This document shows, piece by piece, positions 1-8,783 of a DNA stretch of 64,000 nt. A model generated the notes under the pieces. The model was given only the letters and a program-made list of their open reading frames with translations, did not search any database and was not told where the DNA came from. How positions within the stretch are numbered: position 1 is the first letter of the stretch; each line of letters begins with the position of its first letter. The stretch lies in the NCBI RefSeq assembly GCF_014490745.1, contig NZ_LZEU01000001.1:4367501-4431500 (forward strand). Reading direction: 5' to 3'. The translations under genes were made by a program, and so were the position numbers. The DNA comes from Pseudomonas alcaligenes. GTDB taxonomy: Bacteria; Pseudomonadota; Gammaproteobacteria; Pseudomonadales; Pseudomonadaceae.

Positions 1-826
1 CGCCGCCGATGCCGTCCGGATTGCGGGTGAACTGCACGGCCGAGGCATCGGCGAGAAACTCGCGCTGGCGGCTGACGGCGGCCTTGATCAGGTTGCCGAA
101 GAAGGTGCCGGCATAGCCCAGCACCCACAGGGTCACGCCGACGGCGATGATCAGCGCCATGCTGTTGTTGCGGTCGGAACGGCTGGAGCGCGCGCTGCCC
201 AGGTTGCGCAGGATGAAGCCGCCGATCAGGCCGAGCAGGAGAATGCCGTGGAGGATCGACACCAGGCGCGTGTTGAGGCGCATGTCGCCGTGGAAGATAT
301 GGCTGAACTCATGGGCGATCACCCCCTGCAGCTCGTCACGCGAAAGCAGTTCGATGGCGCCACGGGTGATGCCGATCACCGCGTTCTGCGGTGTCAGCCC
401 GGCGGCGAAGGCGTTGATGCCCTCGTCCTCCAGCACATACACCGGCGGTACCGGGATACCCGAGGCGATGGCCATTTCCTCGACCACGTTGAGCAGGCGC
501 TGCTCGCCGATGCCCTGCGGTTCCAGGTTGATCAGCCGGCCGCCGAGGCGCTCGACCACCGCCTTGCCGCCGCCACTCATCTGCAGGCTCTTGTACAGGC
601 TGCCGAGCAGCACCACGCCAATCACCACCAGCGCCACGTCGCCAACCAGGCCCCAGTCGATACCGACCGGACGGTAGCCGCTGTGGTAGTTGTCGCCCAT
701 GAAGCGCCAGAGCAGGCTCAGCACCAGACTGGTAATGGCGATCAGGCTGGTCACCGCCAGCGCCATGAGCAGCACCAGGCGCCCGGTGTTGCGCTGGGCG
801 CGATCCTGTTGTTCGAAGAAATTCAT
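1..826 (-). CDS. M48 family membrane metalloprotease (partial, C-terminus off window)
   Basis: The reading frame opens at ATG 826-824 and stays open to the left edge, giving 275 residues; the C-terminus is missing. Residues 172-176 are HEFSH, the zinc-binding HExxH motif of M48 (HtpX/Ste24-like) peptidases. A REFLADA stretch near the edge supplies the expected third zinc-ligand glutamate. Hydrophobic segments lie at about residues 18-38 and 55-75, with more around 190-245, so the enzyme is probably integral to the inner membrane with a cytoplasmic active site. It lies 24 bp downstream of lemA on the same strand, a pairing common in proteobacteria, so the two are likely co-transcribed. The substrate is unknown; membrane-protein quality control is an inference from family. 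Confidence 0.88.
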   Translation of the reverse strand, partial: MNFFEQQDRAQRNTGRLVLLMALAVTSLIAITSLVLSLLWRFMGDNYHSGYRPVGIDWGLVGDVALVVIGVVLLGSLYKSLQMSGGGKAVVERLGGRLINLEPQGIGEQRLLNVVEEMAIASGIPVPPVYVLEDEGINAFAAGLTPQNAVIGITRGAIELLSRDELQGVIAHEFSHIFHGDMRLNTRLVSILHGILLLGLIGGFILRNLGSARSSRSDRNNSMALIIAVGVTLWVLGYAGTFFGNLIKAAVSRQREFLADASAVQFTRNPDGIGG

Positions 827-850
827 CGCGCGATCCGTGCGTGCCGAGAC

Positions 851-1447
851 TTAGAAGGAAACTTTCGGCGCCGCCTGGATCTGTGCGCTGTCCTCGAACA
901 CCAGCAGGCTGGCGTCCTGGCTGTGGCCGAAGGTATTGGCCAGGGCCACCGGCGGGAAGCTCTGCTTGTAGGTGTTGTAGGCCATCACCGCATCGTTGAA
1001 GGCCTGGCGGGCGAAGGCCACCTTGTTCTCGGTGCTCGACAGCTCCTCGCTGAGCTGCTGCATGTTCTGCGAGGCCTTGAGATCCGGGTAGGCTTCCATG
1101 GTCACGTTAAGGCGGCTCATGGCGCCGCTCAGTTGCTGCTCGGCGCCGGCCAGCTGGGCCATGGAGCCGGCATCGCCCGGCTGCGCGGCAGCGACCTTGA
1201 GCCCGGCGGAGGCGGCGTTGCGCGCGGCGATCACCGCTTCCAGGGTATCGCGCTCGTGGGCCATGTAGGCCTTGGCGGTTTCCACCAGGTTGGGGATCAG
1301 GTCATAGCGGCGCTTGAGCTGCACTTCGATCTGCGCGAAGGCGTTCTGATAGCGGTTACGCAGCGCCACCAGCTTGTTGTAGATACCGATGACGTAGAAG
1401 ACCAGAGCGGCCAGGATGACCAGAATGACGATGCTGGAAATTGCCAT
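851..1447 (-). CDS. lemA: LemA family protein
   Basis: A 198-residue protein with one N-terminal membrane segment (about residues 5-23) followed by a helical domain. It contains the family signature around residues 27-60 (VALRNRYQNAFAQIEVQLKR and RYDLIPNLVETAKAYMAHE). LemA-fold proteins are membrane-anchored, with a four-helix domain outside the cytoplasm, and their biochemical role is poorly defined. An AGGA ribosome site sits 7 bases before the ATG. The gene is directly upstream of the M48 protease gene on the same strand. This is the small LemA-fold protein, not the GacS-type sensor kinase that also carried the name lemA in older Pseudomonas literature. Confidence 0.9.
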   Translation of the reverse strand: MAISSIVILVILAALVFYVIGIYNKLVALRNRYQNAFAQIEVQLKRRYDLIPNLVETAKAYMAHERDTLEAVIAARNAASAGLKVAAAQPGDAGSMAQLAGAEQQLSGAMSRLNVTMEAYPDLKASQNMQQLSEELSSTENKVAFARQAFNDAVMAYNTYKQSFPPVALANTFGHSQDASLLVFEDSAQIQAAPKVSF

Positions 1448-1550
1448 GGAGATGTCCTTATCCGGGTAGGGGAAAGCCGATGGTAGCGGAAAGCCTCCGG
1501 CAGCGCGACGCAGCGGCTAGGCTTGCCTGGAGAGCCAACGGGAGGGTGCG

Positions 1551-2474
1551 ATGGGCGCCGACGACGATGCCTTCTGGTGCGATGCCGGCGCGGATCGGCG
1601 CGACACCCCCGAGCTGTGCGCCGCCCTGCAGGCGCGGGCCGCCAGTGACCGGCCGATGCTGGGTTTCCAGCTCAAGCGCGCCGAACTGGCCGGCGTCGAC
1701 CTGGTGCGCCACGGCAGCCGCAGCGGCTATCAACTGCGCGGCACCGACCTGTACCGCGCCAACCTGCAGGGTGCCCACCTGTTCGCCCTCGACCTGCGCG
1801 GCACCTCATTGATGAAGGCCGACCTGCGCGGCGCCAACCTGCACTGTGCTGACCTGCGCGACTGCAACCTGCTCGGTGCGCGCCTGGACGAAACGCGCCT
1901 GGACAACGTGATCTGGGATCGCCAGCTGCTGCAGGAGCGCCTCGGCCGCCAGGCCCTGCGCGGAGGCAACGCAGCCGGTGCCCGGCAGTACTTCGAGGAA
2001 GCCGAGGAAACCTACCGCAACCTGCGCCTGCATCTGGAGAAAGCCGGGCTGTTCGAGCAGGCCGGGCTGTTCTTCCACCGCGAGATGGTCATGCGCCGCC
2101 TGCAGATGCCGCGCTACTCCGGCAAACGGCTGTTGTCCTGGCTGGTCGACCTGTTCAGCGGCTACGGCGAGAAGCCGCTCAACGTGGTGCTGTTCTCCCT
2201 CGGCCTGATCGTCGCCTGCGCCCTGCTCTACTTCCTGATCGGCGTGCGCCACGGCGAACTACCCCTGGGCCTGGTGCTGGAGCGCAGCTGGGCGGACAAC
2301 CTCGGCGACCTGTTCGACTGCCTCTACTACAGCGTGGTGACCTTCACCACCCTGGGCTATGGCGACATCACCCCGCACGGCCTGGCCCGCCCGCTGGCGG
2401 CCTTCGAGGCCTTCGCCGGCAGCTTCACCATGGCCCTGTTCGTCGTGGTGTTCGTCAAGAAGATGACCCGTTAG
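1551..2474 (+). CDS. Pentapeptide-repeat protein fused to a two-TM potassium-channel-like domain
   Basis: 307 residues. Residues about 43-115 are pentapeptide repeats of the A(D/N)LxG type (LRGTDLYRANLQGAHLFAL, KADLRGANLHCADLRDCNLL), which fold as a right-handed quadrilateral beta-helix. Residues about 209-231 form a first membrane helix. A pore loop with the selectivity signature TTLGYGD follows near residue 265, and a second helix runs about 278-303. This is the architecture of Ion_trans_2 channels with a cytosolic pentapeptide N-terminus. The start is set by GGAGGG seven to eight bases upstream of ATG 1551. It converges on the AraC-type gene, and the two stop codons overlap (TAG 2472-2474 against 2471-2473). 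Potassium selectivity is inferred from GYG; the gating signal is unknown. Confidence 0.88.
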   Translation: MGADDDAFWCDAGADRRDTPELCAALQARAASDRPMLGFQLKRAELAGVDLVRHGSRSGYQLRGTDLYRANLQGAHLFALDLRGTSLMKADLRGANLHCADLRDCNLLGARLDETRLDNVIWDRQLLQERLGRQALRGGNAAGARQYFEEAEETYRNLRLHLEKAGLFEQAGLFFHREMVMRRLQMPRYSGKRLLSWLVDLFSGYGEKPLNVVLFSLGLIVACALLYFLIGVRHGELPLGLVLERSWADNLGDLFDCLYYSVVTFTTLGYGDITPHGLARPLAAFEAFAGSFTMALFVVVFVKKMTR

Positions 2475-3304
2475 CCCTGCAGCGGTACCCAGATATCGAC
2501 ATGGCCGCGCCCGCCCAGCGGATCGAAGTCGGCGCTGTAGCGCTCGAACTCCGGCGCATCGGCCGCCTGCAGGCCGGAAGCCGGCAGCCAGCGCTGGAAG
2601 ATCGCGGTGAAGGTCTCGTGGATGCTGGAGATATGCCCGGCATGGCGGAATACCGCATAGCGCCGCGCCGGCAGGCGCTGATGGGTGAAACCCGGCGGCA
2701 GCTCGCCGAGGCGGTCGAGCTGCACCCCGGCGATGTACTCGAAACTGCCATCCTCGTCCGGGTTGCAGCACAGGCCGAAGGTCTCCCAGCCCTGCTGCCC
2801 GGGAATCTTGCCGATATAGGGCACGAAGCGCTGCCACAGCGCGGTGATGCCTTGCGACTTGTCGGCGCTGAAGCGACCAGCGAGCCCGGCGATCAGCAGC
2901 TCCTCGCCATCGACGAAGCGCGGCTCGGCCAAGGGATAAGTCGGTGTCGGTTGCATGCGCATAGCCTCCCGCAGTTCGATGCCATTCAGGGTTCCGCTGG
3001 CCCGCAAGGCTTCCGGCGTAAGGCCGAACTGCTCGCGGAACGCGCGGGTAAATGCCTCGTGGGAGCCGTAGCCGACCTCCAGGGCCACACCGAGGATGTC
3101 CGTTGCGCCAGCGGCCAGCAGATGCGCCGCGCGACTCAGCCGGCGCGCCCGCACATAGCGCATCACCGGCCAGCCGGTGGCCAGCACGAACAACCGCGCC
3201 AGGCCGAAACGCGACAGGCCGCAGGCATCAGCGATGGCCTGCAGGTCGAAGTGCCCGGCGCCTTCGGTCTCGATCAGCCACAAGGCTTTGGCAACGGGAT
3301 CCAT
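2471..3304 (-). CDS. AraC family transcriptional regulator with GyrI-like effector domain
   Basis: A protein of about 277 residues. The N-terminal 105 residues hold the two helix-turn-helix motifs of AraC/XylS regulators (IADACGLSRFGLARLF; GVALEVGYGSHEAFTRAFRE; then FGLTPEALR). The remainder, from about residue 125, is a GyrI-like/AraC-effector-binding (SOUL-fold) domain, the same order as Rob and SoxS-like multidrug regulators. A GTG six bases upstream (3310) is possible, but GAGGA lies six bases before ATG 3304, so I prefer the ATG. The effector is unknown; small hydrophobic or cationic ligands are typical for the domain. A divergent chemoreceptor gene follows after 164 bp. Confidence 0.9.
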   Translation of the reverse strand: MDPVAKALWLIETEGAGHFDLQAIADACGLSRFGLARLFVLATGWPVMRYVRARRLSRAAHLLAAGATDILGVALEVGYGSHEAFTRAFREQFGLTPEALRASGTLNGIELREAMRMQPTPTYPLAEPRFVDGEELLIAGLAGRFSADKSQGITALWQRFVPYIGKIPGQQGWETFGLCCNPDEDGSFEYIAGVQLDRLGELPPGFTHQRLPARRYAVFRHAGHISSIHETFTAIFQRWLPASGLQAADAPEFERYSADFDPLGGRGHVDIWVPLQG

Positions 3305-3468
3305 GGTCACTCCTCAACAGATGCCGGGGCAGTATGCCGTAGCCGCCTGTGGCGAATTTGATCGTTCTTGCAGCACCCCGCCCAGGCGACCGCCGGTCGC
3401 CCCGGCTTAACCGCCGCGCGCCGATGGTCGCTTTGGGGGAGCATCACCCCCTGCCTGGAAACGCGCCC

Positions 3469-5397
3469 ATGACCCGCTGGCTCGCCAACCTCAACGTCAG
3501 CCGCAAGCTCGCCCTCGGCTTCGCCCTGGTACTTCTGCTGACCCTCCTCAACACCCTGAGCAGCTGGGTCGGCATGAGCAATATCCTGCAGCGCAGCGAC
3601 AAGCTCGACGAAATCTCCGGCCTGATCGCCGCCACCAAGGATCTGCGCATCTCCCGCCTGCGCTACCAGGCCAACCGCGACGAAAGCTCCAAGCGCGAAA
3701 TGCTCAGCAGCCTGGACAACCTGCAGCTGTTGCAGGAGGCCCTCAGCAGCCAGTTCCACGACCCGGCCGACCAGGCCCTGCTGCGCCAGCAGAAGGAGCT
3801 CGCCAGCGCCTATCAGGAACCGCTGAACCAGCTGATCCAGACCTTCGCCAACCGCGAGAGCGCGCGCCAGCAACTGGTCGGTGCCGCCCAGCAGATCGGC
3901 CTGGGCCTCGACCAGACCCTCGCCAGCCTGGCCGAACCGAGCCTCAATCCGGCCGAGCAGAGCCAGCGCCAGGCCCTGCTGCACCAGGTCGCCAGCGCCG
4001 CCCTGCAGGTACAGCAGGCACGCCTGCAGGCGCTGGCCTACACCAGCAGCGATGATCCGAATCAGGAACGCGGCGCCAGCGAGGCGATCCGCCAGGCCGT
4101 GAGCCTGCTCGAAGAACAGCGCCAGCGCCTGCCCGCGGCCTACCAGGCCGGCGTGCAGGCCTCGCTGGGTGCCCTGCAGGGCTACCAGGAGGCCCTCGCC
4201 CACTACAGTGCCGAACTCACCCGCAGCCTGGCCGTGCGCCAGACCATGGTGCAGAGCGGCGACCAGATCGACAGCCTGAGCAAGTCCCTCGCCGAGCAGC
4301 AGACCCGCAAGCTGGAAGAGGAATCCGCCCGTTCGCGCAGCATCATGGCCGGCGCCGCCCTGCTCGCCCTGCTGCTCGGTACTGTCGCCGCCATCGTCAT
4401 CACCCGCCTGATCGTGCGCCCGCTGCTGGACACCCTCGACGCCGCCGAGCGCATCGCCGCCGGCGACCTCAGCCAGGACATTCGCGTTACCCGCGACGAC
4501 GAGCTGGGCCAGCTGCAGCGCAGCATGCAGGACATGACCCTGAGCCTGCGCGAGCTGATCGGCCATATCCGCGACGGCGTCACCCAGATCGCCAGCGCCG
4601 CCGAAGAGCTGTCCTGCGTCACCGAGCAGACCAGCGCCGGGGTCAACAGCCAGAAGGTCGAGACCGACCAGGTGGCCACCGCCATGCACGAGATGGCCGC
4701 CACCGTGCAGGAAGTGGCGCGCAACGCCGAGGATGCCTCCGAGTCGGCCAATGCCGCCGACCGCCAGGCCAAGGAAGGCGAGGTGGCGGTCAGCGACGCG
4801 GTGGCGCAGATGGATCGCCTGGCCGACGAGGTGCTGCGCTCCAACGAAGCGGTCGGCCTGCTCAAGCAGGAGAGCGAGAAGATCGGCAGCGTGCTCGACG
4901 TGATCAAGGCGGTGGCCGAACAGACCAACCTGCTGGCGCTCAACGCCGCCATCGAAGCGGCCCGTGCCGGCGAGGCCGGGCGTGGCTTCGCCGTGGTCGC
5001 CGACGAGGTGCGCGGCCTGGCCCAGCGCACGCAGAAATCCACCGAAGAAATCGAAGCGCTGATCGGCAGCCTGCAGACCGGCACCCAGCAAGCCGCCAAC
5101 CTGATGGACAGCAGCCGCGAGATGACCGGCAACACGGTCGAACTGACCCGCCGCGCCGGTCAGCAGCTCAGCGAGATCGCCCGCTCGGTGTCCAGCATCC
5201 AGGCGATGAACCAGCAGATCGCCGCCGCTGCCGAAGAGCAGAGCGCGGTGGCCGAGGAGATCAATCGCAGCGTGGTCAACGTGCGCGACATCTCCGAGCA
5301 GACCGCTGCCGCCAGCGAGGAAACCGCCGCCTCCAGCGTCGAGCTGGCGCGCCTGGGCAACGACCTGCAGCTGCTGGTCAGCCGCTTCCGCACCTGA
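3469..5397 (+). CDS. Methyl-accepting chemotaxis protein
   Basis: 642 residues from ATG 3469, where a typical signal-anchor begins ([16 protein letters not shown]); an upstream in-frame extension to 3349 lacks such features. TM1 is about residues 12-30. A long helical periplasmic sensor of about 250 residues follows; its length and dense coiled composition suggest a helical-bimodular or four-helix double-bundle ligand domain. TM2 is about 290-310 and a HAMP domain follows ([20 protein letters not shown]). The cytoplasmic hairpin tip at about 480-515 carries the conserved [19 protein letters not shown] core that contacts CheA and CheW. No CheR-tethering pentapeptide is seen at the C-terminus. 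The ligand cannot be told from sequence. The stop codon abuts the convergent globin stop. Confidence 0.95.
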   Translation: MTRWLANLNVSRKLALGFALVLLLTLLNTLSSWVGMSNILQRSDKLDEISGLIAATKDLRISRLRYQANRDESSKREMLSSLDNLQLLQEALSSQFHDPADQALLRQQKELASAYQEPLNQLIQTFANRESARQQLVGAAQQIGLGLDQTLASLAEPSLNPAEQSQRQALLHQVASAALQVQQARLQALAYTSSDDPNQERGASEAIRQAVSLLEEQRQRLPAAYQAGVQASLGALQGYQEALAHYSAELTRSLAVRQTMVQSGDQIDSLSKSLAEQQTRKLEEESARSRSIMAGAALLALLLGTVAAIVITRLIVRPLLDTLDAAERIAAGDLSQDIRVTRDDELGQLQRSMQDMTLSLRELIGHIRDGVTQIASAAEELSCVTEQTSAGVNSQKVETDQVATAMHEMAATVQEVARNAEDASESANAADRQAKEGEVAVSDAVAQMDRLADEVLRSNEAVGLLKQESEKIGSVLDVIKAVAEQTNLLALNAAIEAARAGEAGRGFAVVADEVRGLAQRTQKSTEEIEALIGSLQTGTQQAANLMDSSREMTGNTVELTRRAGQQLSEIARSVSSIQAMNQQIAAAAEEQSAVAEEINRSVVNVRDISEQTAAASEETAASSVELARLGNDLQLLVSRFRT

Positions 5398-5811
5398 TCA
5401 GGCGTAGCGCGCGGCGCTGGCCTGGACGATGCGTTTGGCCGGCACGCGCAGCTGGGTCAGCAGGTAGTCGGCGAACTCGGGCGCATAGTCCTGCTGAGCG
5501 ATGGCGCGGGCCATGCAGCTCAACCAGGCCTCGGCCTGCACCTCGCCGATCGGCCACTGGGCGTGGAAGCTGGGAATGGCGATGGGCCCGTACTTCTCGC
5601 CGAACAGCTTGGGCCCGCCGAGCCAGCCACTGAGGAAACAGGCCAGCTTGTCGCGCGCCGCCTCCAGGCTGGCCGGATGCAGGGCACGGATTTCGGCGGC
5701 CTGCGGCAGCTCGCCCATGCAGCGGTAGAAGTCGTCGACCAGGCGCCGCAGCCCCTCGATGCCACCGGCTGCCTGATAGGAAGCGTCACCGACGCCGTAC
5801 TGCTCGCTCAT
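5398..5811 (-). CDS. Group II truncated haemoglobin
   Basis: 137 residues from ATG 5811, with GAGGA eight bases upstream; the open frame extends further upstream but without family sequence. The pattern GGIEGLRRLVDDFY, then LSGWLGGP, then FHAQWPIG and AEAWLSCM is that of the 2-on-2 globins of group II (trHbO). The His in SFHAQW is the likely proximal haem ligand, and the Trp in EAWL corresponds to the family's conserved G8 Trp. Such proteins bind O2 or other diatomic or sulfur ligands in the cytoplasm; a physiological role in Pseudomonas is not established by sequence. The gene ends against the chemoreceptor stop codon without spacing. Confidence 0.88.
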   Translation of the reverse strand: MSEQYGVGDASYQAAGGIEGLRRLVDDFYRCMGELPQAAEIRALHPASLEAARDKLACFLSGWLGGPKLFGEKYGPIAIPSFHAQWPIGEVQAEAWLSCMARAIAQQDYAPEFADYLLTQLRVPAKRIVQASAARYA

Positions 5812-5948
5812 CACCCCATTCCTCGTCAGGCCCACCACTGCGTGTAGCGCCGGTGCGCAAGTGAGCCAGCACTCAAACGCGGCATTGTAGCCCCGGGCCC
5901 ATGACGCCGACCTGGTTACCCGACGGACAAATGACCGGCGCAGAAAAG

Positions 5949-5972
5949 AAAAAACCCCGCTAGTGCGGGGTT
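5949..5972 (-). terminator. Rho-independent terminator of the Rsm-type RNA
   Basis: The stem pairs CCCCGC with GCGGGG around a short loop and is followed, reading the minus strand, by six T residues. No protein gene reads into it from the right on this strand, which is one reason to postulate an RNA gene here. Confidence 0.85.
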
Positions 5973-6071
5973 CTGCAGACTGGTTCCTGACATCCATGGT
6001 CGGCGCGCCATCCTGGCAGGCAATCCGTGATATCCCTGTTATTTCTGTGCGCTTCCTGCGCTCTGTCCATG
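5949..6071 (-). ncRNA. Gac/Rsm-type small RNA (RsmY/RsmZ/RsmX family)
   Basis: A predicted RNA of about 123 nt on the minus strand, assigned from five linked signals. A 9-bp-arm palindrome with the GacA box TGTAAG-N6-CTTACA is centred about 66 bp upstream of the predicted start. A TACTCT -10 lies at 6083-6078. There are seven GGA motifs, the CsrA/RsmA/RsmE binding core. Two of these are in small hairpin loops: GCGC-AGGAA-GCGC at 6061-6049 and GCC-AGGAT-GGC at 6017-6007. The transcript ends in a strong rho-independent terminator at 5972-5949. RNAs of this class sequester RsmA/RsmE and so relieve translational repression of exoproducts, biofilm and secretion genes. I cannot decide between RsmX, RsmY and RsmZ from sequence alone. 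The start is approximate to a few bases. Confidence 0.85.
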
Positions 6072-6077
6072 CCGGGC

Positions 6078-6083
6078 AGAGTA
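6078..6083 (-). promoter_or_regulatory. Probable -10 element of the Rsm-type RNA promoter
   Basis: TACTCT on the minus strand, about 7 bases before the predicted transcript start and about 42 bases downstream of the GacA site. No good -35 box is visible, as expected for an activator-dependent promoter. Confidence 0.5.
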
Positions 6084-6124
6084 AACAGGCCGCTGGCACT
6101 CTGCTAGCAGCCATCGCCCGCACA

Positions 6125-6148
6125 CCATGTAAGCCTTTGCTTACATGG
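6125..6148 (-). promoter_or_regulatory. GacA upstream activating sequence
   Basis: A perfect inverted repeat with 9-bp arms (CCATGTAAG and CTTACATGG) around a 6-bp spacer, containing the TGTAAG-N6-CTTACA box that GacA recognises upstream of rsm RNA genes in Pseudomonas. It is centred about 66 bp before the predicted RNA start. It is also about 100 bp upstream of the divergent ykgJ-type gene, so an effect on that gene cannot be excluded. Confidence 0.85.
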
Positions 6149-6236
6149 CCGCCGGGCAGGAAAAGGTTCACAATTTCCGGCAGGCCGTTATCATCGCGCG
6201 CCGAATCCCGCGCCCCTGGCGCCCCCGAGTCCGAAG

Positions 6237-6635
6237 ATGAAACCTCAACTGATCGCCGCGGCGGAAATCGACCGCCTGGAAACCTGGAGCAAGTACAACA
6301 GGGACATGTGCACCAGCTGCATGTCCACCTGCTGCACCATGCCGGTGGAAGTGCGCATCAGCGACCTGATCCGCATCGGCCTGGTCGACGAGTTCGAGCG
6401 CGGCGAGCCGCCGAAGAATATCGCCAAGCGCCTGCAGAAGGACGGCATGATCGAGCGTTTCAACGCCAAGTCCGGCATCTTCACCCTGACCCGGATGAGC
6501 AACAACGACTGCATGTACCTGGATCGCAAGTCGCGCCTGTGCACCATCTACGAAAAGCGCCCGGACACCTGCCGCAACCACCCGCGCATCGGCCCGCGAC
6601 CGGGCTACTGCGCCTGGCGCCCGAAGCAGGCCTGA
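6237..6635 (+). CDS. YkgJ family cysteine-cluster protein
   Basis: 132 residues with the clustered cysteines of the YkgJ/zinc- or iron-chelating domain family: CTSCMSTCC at about residues 25-33, then a single Cys before MYLD, then C-x-IYEKRPDTCRNHP and a final Cys near the end. The pattern suggests a bound metal or Fe-S centre, but the reaction is unknown. The protein is cytoplasmic with no signal sequence. The ribosome site is weak. It lies divergent from the Rsm-type RNA and converges on estA with a 63-bp gap. Confidence 0.85.
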   Translation: MKPQLIAAAEIDRLETWSKYNRDMCTSCMSTCCTMPVEVRISDLIRIGLVDEFERGEPPKNIAKRLQKDGMIERFNAKSGIFTLTRMSNNDCMYLDRKSRLCTIYEKRPDTCRNHPRIGPRPGYCAWRPKQA

Positions 6636-6698
6636 CCAGGCTCCACGCAGGGTGCGCCATGCGCCCCCACGGCAGAGCAGCGACAGAGCTGAGCGCCA

Positions 6699-8630
6699 CT
6701 ACCAGTCCAGCGCCACGCTGAGACCGACACCATGCAGGTCGCCGGCATCGCTGTGCCGGTAGTCGTAGCCAAGCTGCAGGCTCAGATCCGCCGCCAGGCG
6801 CTGGCGCAGGCCGAGGCTGGCGCGGCTCTGTTCGGACGCCAGGCTGGCGCCGGCCAGGCTGAAGTCGACCGCGGACACACTGTTCAGGCGCATATCCACC
6901 TCGCTCTCGTCATCCTCGAACTCGCGCTCGTGCACCAGCTCGCCGAATAGCTCGGCGTCCTCGGCCAGGGCATAGCGCGCCTGCAGACCCAGGCCTAGGC
7001 GTTGCGAGTCCAGGGCCTGCTCCGCATAACCGAGGGCGGTGGAGCTGCTGCCGTGCTCGCGGTAGCCCGCCACCTCGATGCGCGCCACATCGGCGCTGAC
7101 GAAAGGCGCCAGCTGCAGGCCGGCCAGCGGATTCAGCTCGACGCCCAGGCGCCCAGCGAGGCCCAGCAGCGTGCCGTGGGTGTCGCCGTATTCGCTGCGA
7201 CTGCTGCTGCCCAGGGCGAAGCGGCGCTTGAGGTCGTGGTAGTCCAGGTAGCCGGCGTTGAGGCTCAGGTCGCCCCACAGCAGGCCGTCCTGGTACTGGG
7301 CAAACGCGCCGGCCAGGTAGCTGCGCAGGTCGTATGAGGAATCGCGCAGGCCCAGCTCCAGTTGCTGGCTCTGCACATCCAGGCTGAGGCCGGTGCGCCA
7401 CTGCTCATCGAGCCGGTAGCTGGCGTTCAGGCCCAGGCTCTGGCCCTGCCCGTCGCCCGCCGCGGCGCGTTCATCGCCGGCGTAGTCGCTGCGCTGCAGG
7501 CCACCGCTGACGGCGCCACGCCATTGCTGCGGTGCCTGCCAGGCGCCCCAGTCGGCCAGCCACTGCCGGCGCAGCTGCTCGCGACTGCTGCGCAGGGCCG
7601 ACTCGGCAGCCTGCGGCAGCAGGCTGACTTCCCAGGGTGCGGCGAGAATCGCCAGGGCCTGGTCGGCAAGGATCCGCTGCATGGCGCTGCTCGGGTGGAC
7701 GATGTCGGCGTAGATCAGCCGGTTCGGGTCGGGGTTGCTGCCGCTGATGCCGTACACCGGGTTGATCGCCGCGCAGCCGGAGAAGCAGGTACCGAGCAGG
7801 TTCTGCGCCGGGTCGAAGCCGAACACGGCGGGGTCGGCGAGCACTTCGCGGTACAGCAGCGGCACGTTGAGCGGGATCACTTCGGCGTGAATGGCGCCGA
7901 GCTGGGCGCTCAGTTCGGCATTGAAGCTGGCGGCCAGTGCCTGCTGGGCGGTATTGGCCACGCCGCCCGTCACCGGGCTGGCCACATCCACCAGCAGCGG
8001 CACCAGGAAGTAACGCCCGCCAGCCGCCTGCAGAGCGCGCACGCCGGCGGCCAGGCGCCCGGCTGCGGCGCGCGCACTGGCATCGTCCAGCACCAGGCCC
8101 TGGAGGAAGTCGTTGCCGCCGCCATTGAGGTAGAACAGGGTGTCCGGATCGATGCTCAGGCCCTGCTTGCGCAGGTTGACCAGGTAGCCGTCGCGCTGGC
8201 GGATCAGCGGGTCGCTGTAGTTCAGCCCGGCGCGCACCTGCGAGCCACCGATGCCGGTGAGCGGGTCGTAGGCGCTGGTGATGGAGTTGTAGACCTGCTC
8301 GGTGCGGTAGCCACCGACCGCCCAGTTGTTGCCGTCGGCCTCACCATTGAGCGCACGCATGATGTTGGTCGAGGCCACCTGCGGGGCCAGGCCGAGGCCG
8401 TCGTTGATCAGCATCGGCGAGGTCGAGGCATAGGCCTCGCCGACACCGTAGCTCGGGCCGACGCGGTTGGTGTGGCGCACCGGGTTGCTCGGCGCGGCGG
8501 CTTCGGGGCGTTGGCCGGCGTCGCTGAGACTGTCGCCGAATACCACCATGCCGCTGTAGGCCGCGGCACGGGCGGTGGGAATGCCGGCCAGCAGGCAGGC
8601 GAGTGCCAGCGCAAGCGCTTTTGGCTTCAT
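6699..8630 (-). CDS. estA: Autotransporter GDSL esterase EstA
   Basis: 643 residues from ATG 8630; a second ATG two codons upstream (8636) has an AAGGG site too close to it, whereas that site is 8 bases from 8630. The order is: signal peptide (residues 1 to about 23, ending TARAA); a GDSL/SGNH hydrolase passenger with VFGDSLSDAG (nucleophile Ser), GGGNDFLQG (block III Gly/Asn) and YADIVHPSSA (Asp/His block V); then a C-terminal autotransporter beta-barrel from about residue 370 ending in an aromatic residue (SVALDW). The length matches P. aeruginosa EstA (about 646). EstA is an outer-membrane-anchored esterase linked to rhamnolipid production, motility and biofilm in P. aeruginosa. Confidence 0.93.
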   Translation of the reverse strand: MKPKALALALACLLAGIPTARAAAYSGMVVFGDSLSDAGQRPEAAAPSNPVRHTNRVGPSYGVGEAYASTSPMLINDGLGLAPQVASTNIMRALNGEADGNNWAVGGYRTEQVYNSITSAYDPLTGIGGSQVRAGLNYSDPLIRQRDGYLVNLRKQGLSIDPDTLFYLNGGGNDFLQGLVLDDASARAAAGRLAAGVRALQAAGGRYFLVPLLVDVASPVTGGVANTAQQALAASFNAELSAQLGAIHAEVIPLNVPLLYREVLADPAVFGFDPAQNLLGTCFSGCAAINPVYGISGSNPDPNRLIYADIVHPSSAMQRILADQALAILAAPWEVSLLPQAAESALRSSREQLRRQWLADWGAWQAPQQWRGAVSGGLQRSDYAGDERAAAGDGQGQSLGLNASYRLDEQWRTGLSLDVQSQQLELGLRDSSYDLRSYLAGAFAQYQDGLLWGDLSLNAGYLDYHDLKRRFALGSSSRSEYGDTHGTLLGLAGRLGVELNPLAGLQLAPFVSADVARIEVAGYREHGSSSTALGYAEQALDSQRLGLGLQARYALAEDAELFGELVHEREFEDDESEVDMRLNSVSAVDFSLAGASLASEQSRASLGLRQRLAADLSLQLGYDYRHSDAGDLHGVGLSVALDW

Positions 8631-8783
8631 GTCCATGTCCCTTGTTCTTGTTGTTGGGCAAGCGGCCAGGGACTTTAGGGACAGCGCGGCACGAAGGCAT
8701 CATCGCCCGCGCAAATTCCCTACTTGGACTGAAAGTGGGGGCGACGGGGTAGCGCGTGGCTGCGGCGTCGCACCAAGGGAGGA

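Noticed and set aside
3400..3430. Possible sigma-28 (FliA) promoter before the chemoreceptor (GCCGAT near 3418)
   Set aside because: The TTAA that could be a -35 is only about 9 bp from GCCGAT instead of about 15, so the match is poor.
3307..5091. 594-residue minus-strand open frame
   Set aside because: Antisense of the chemoreceptor gene; GC-rich shadow with no domain.
6125..6148. The palindrome as terminator or operator of the ykgJ-type gene
   Set aside because: There is no T-run, and the exact GacA box together with a GGA-rich terminated element downstream on the minus strand explains it better.
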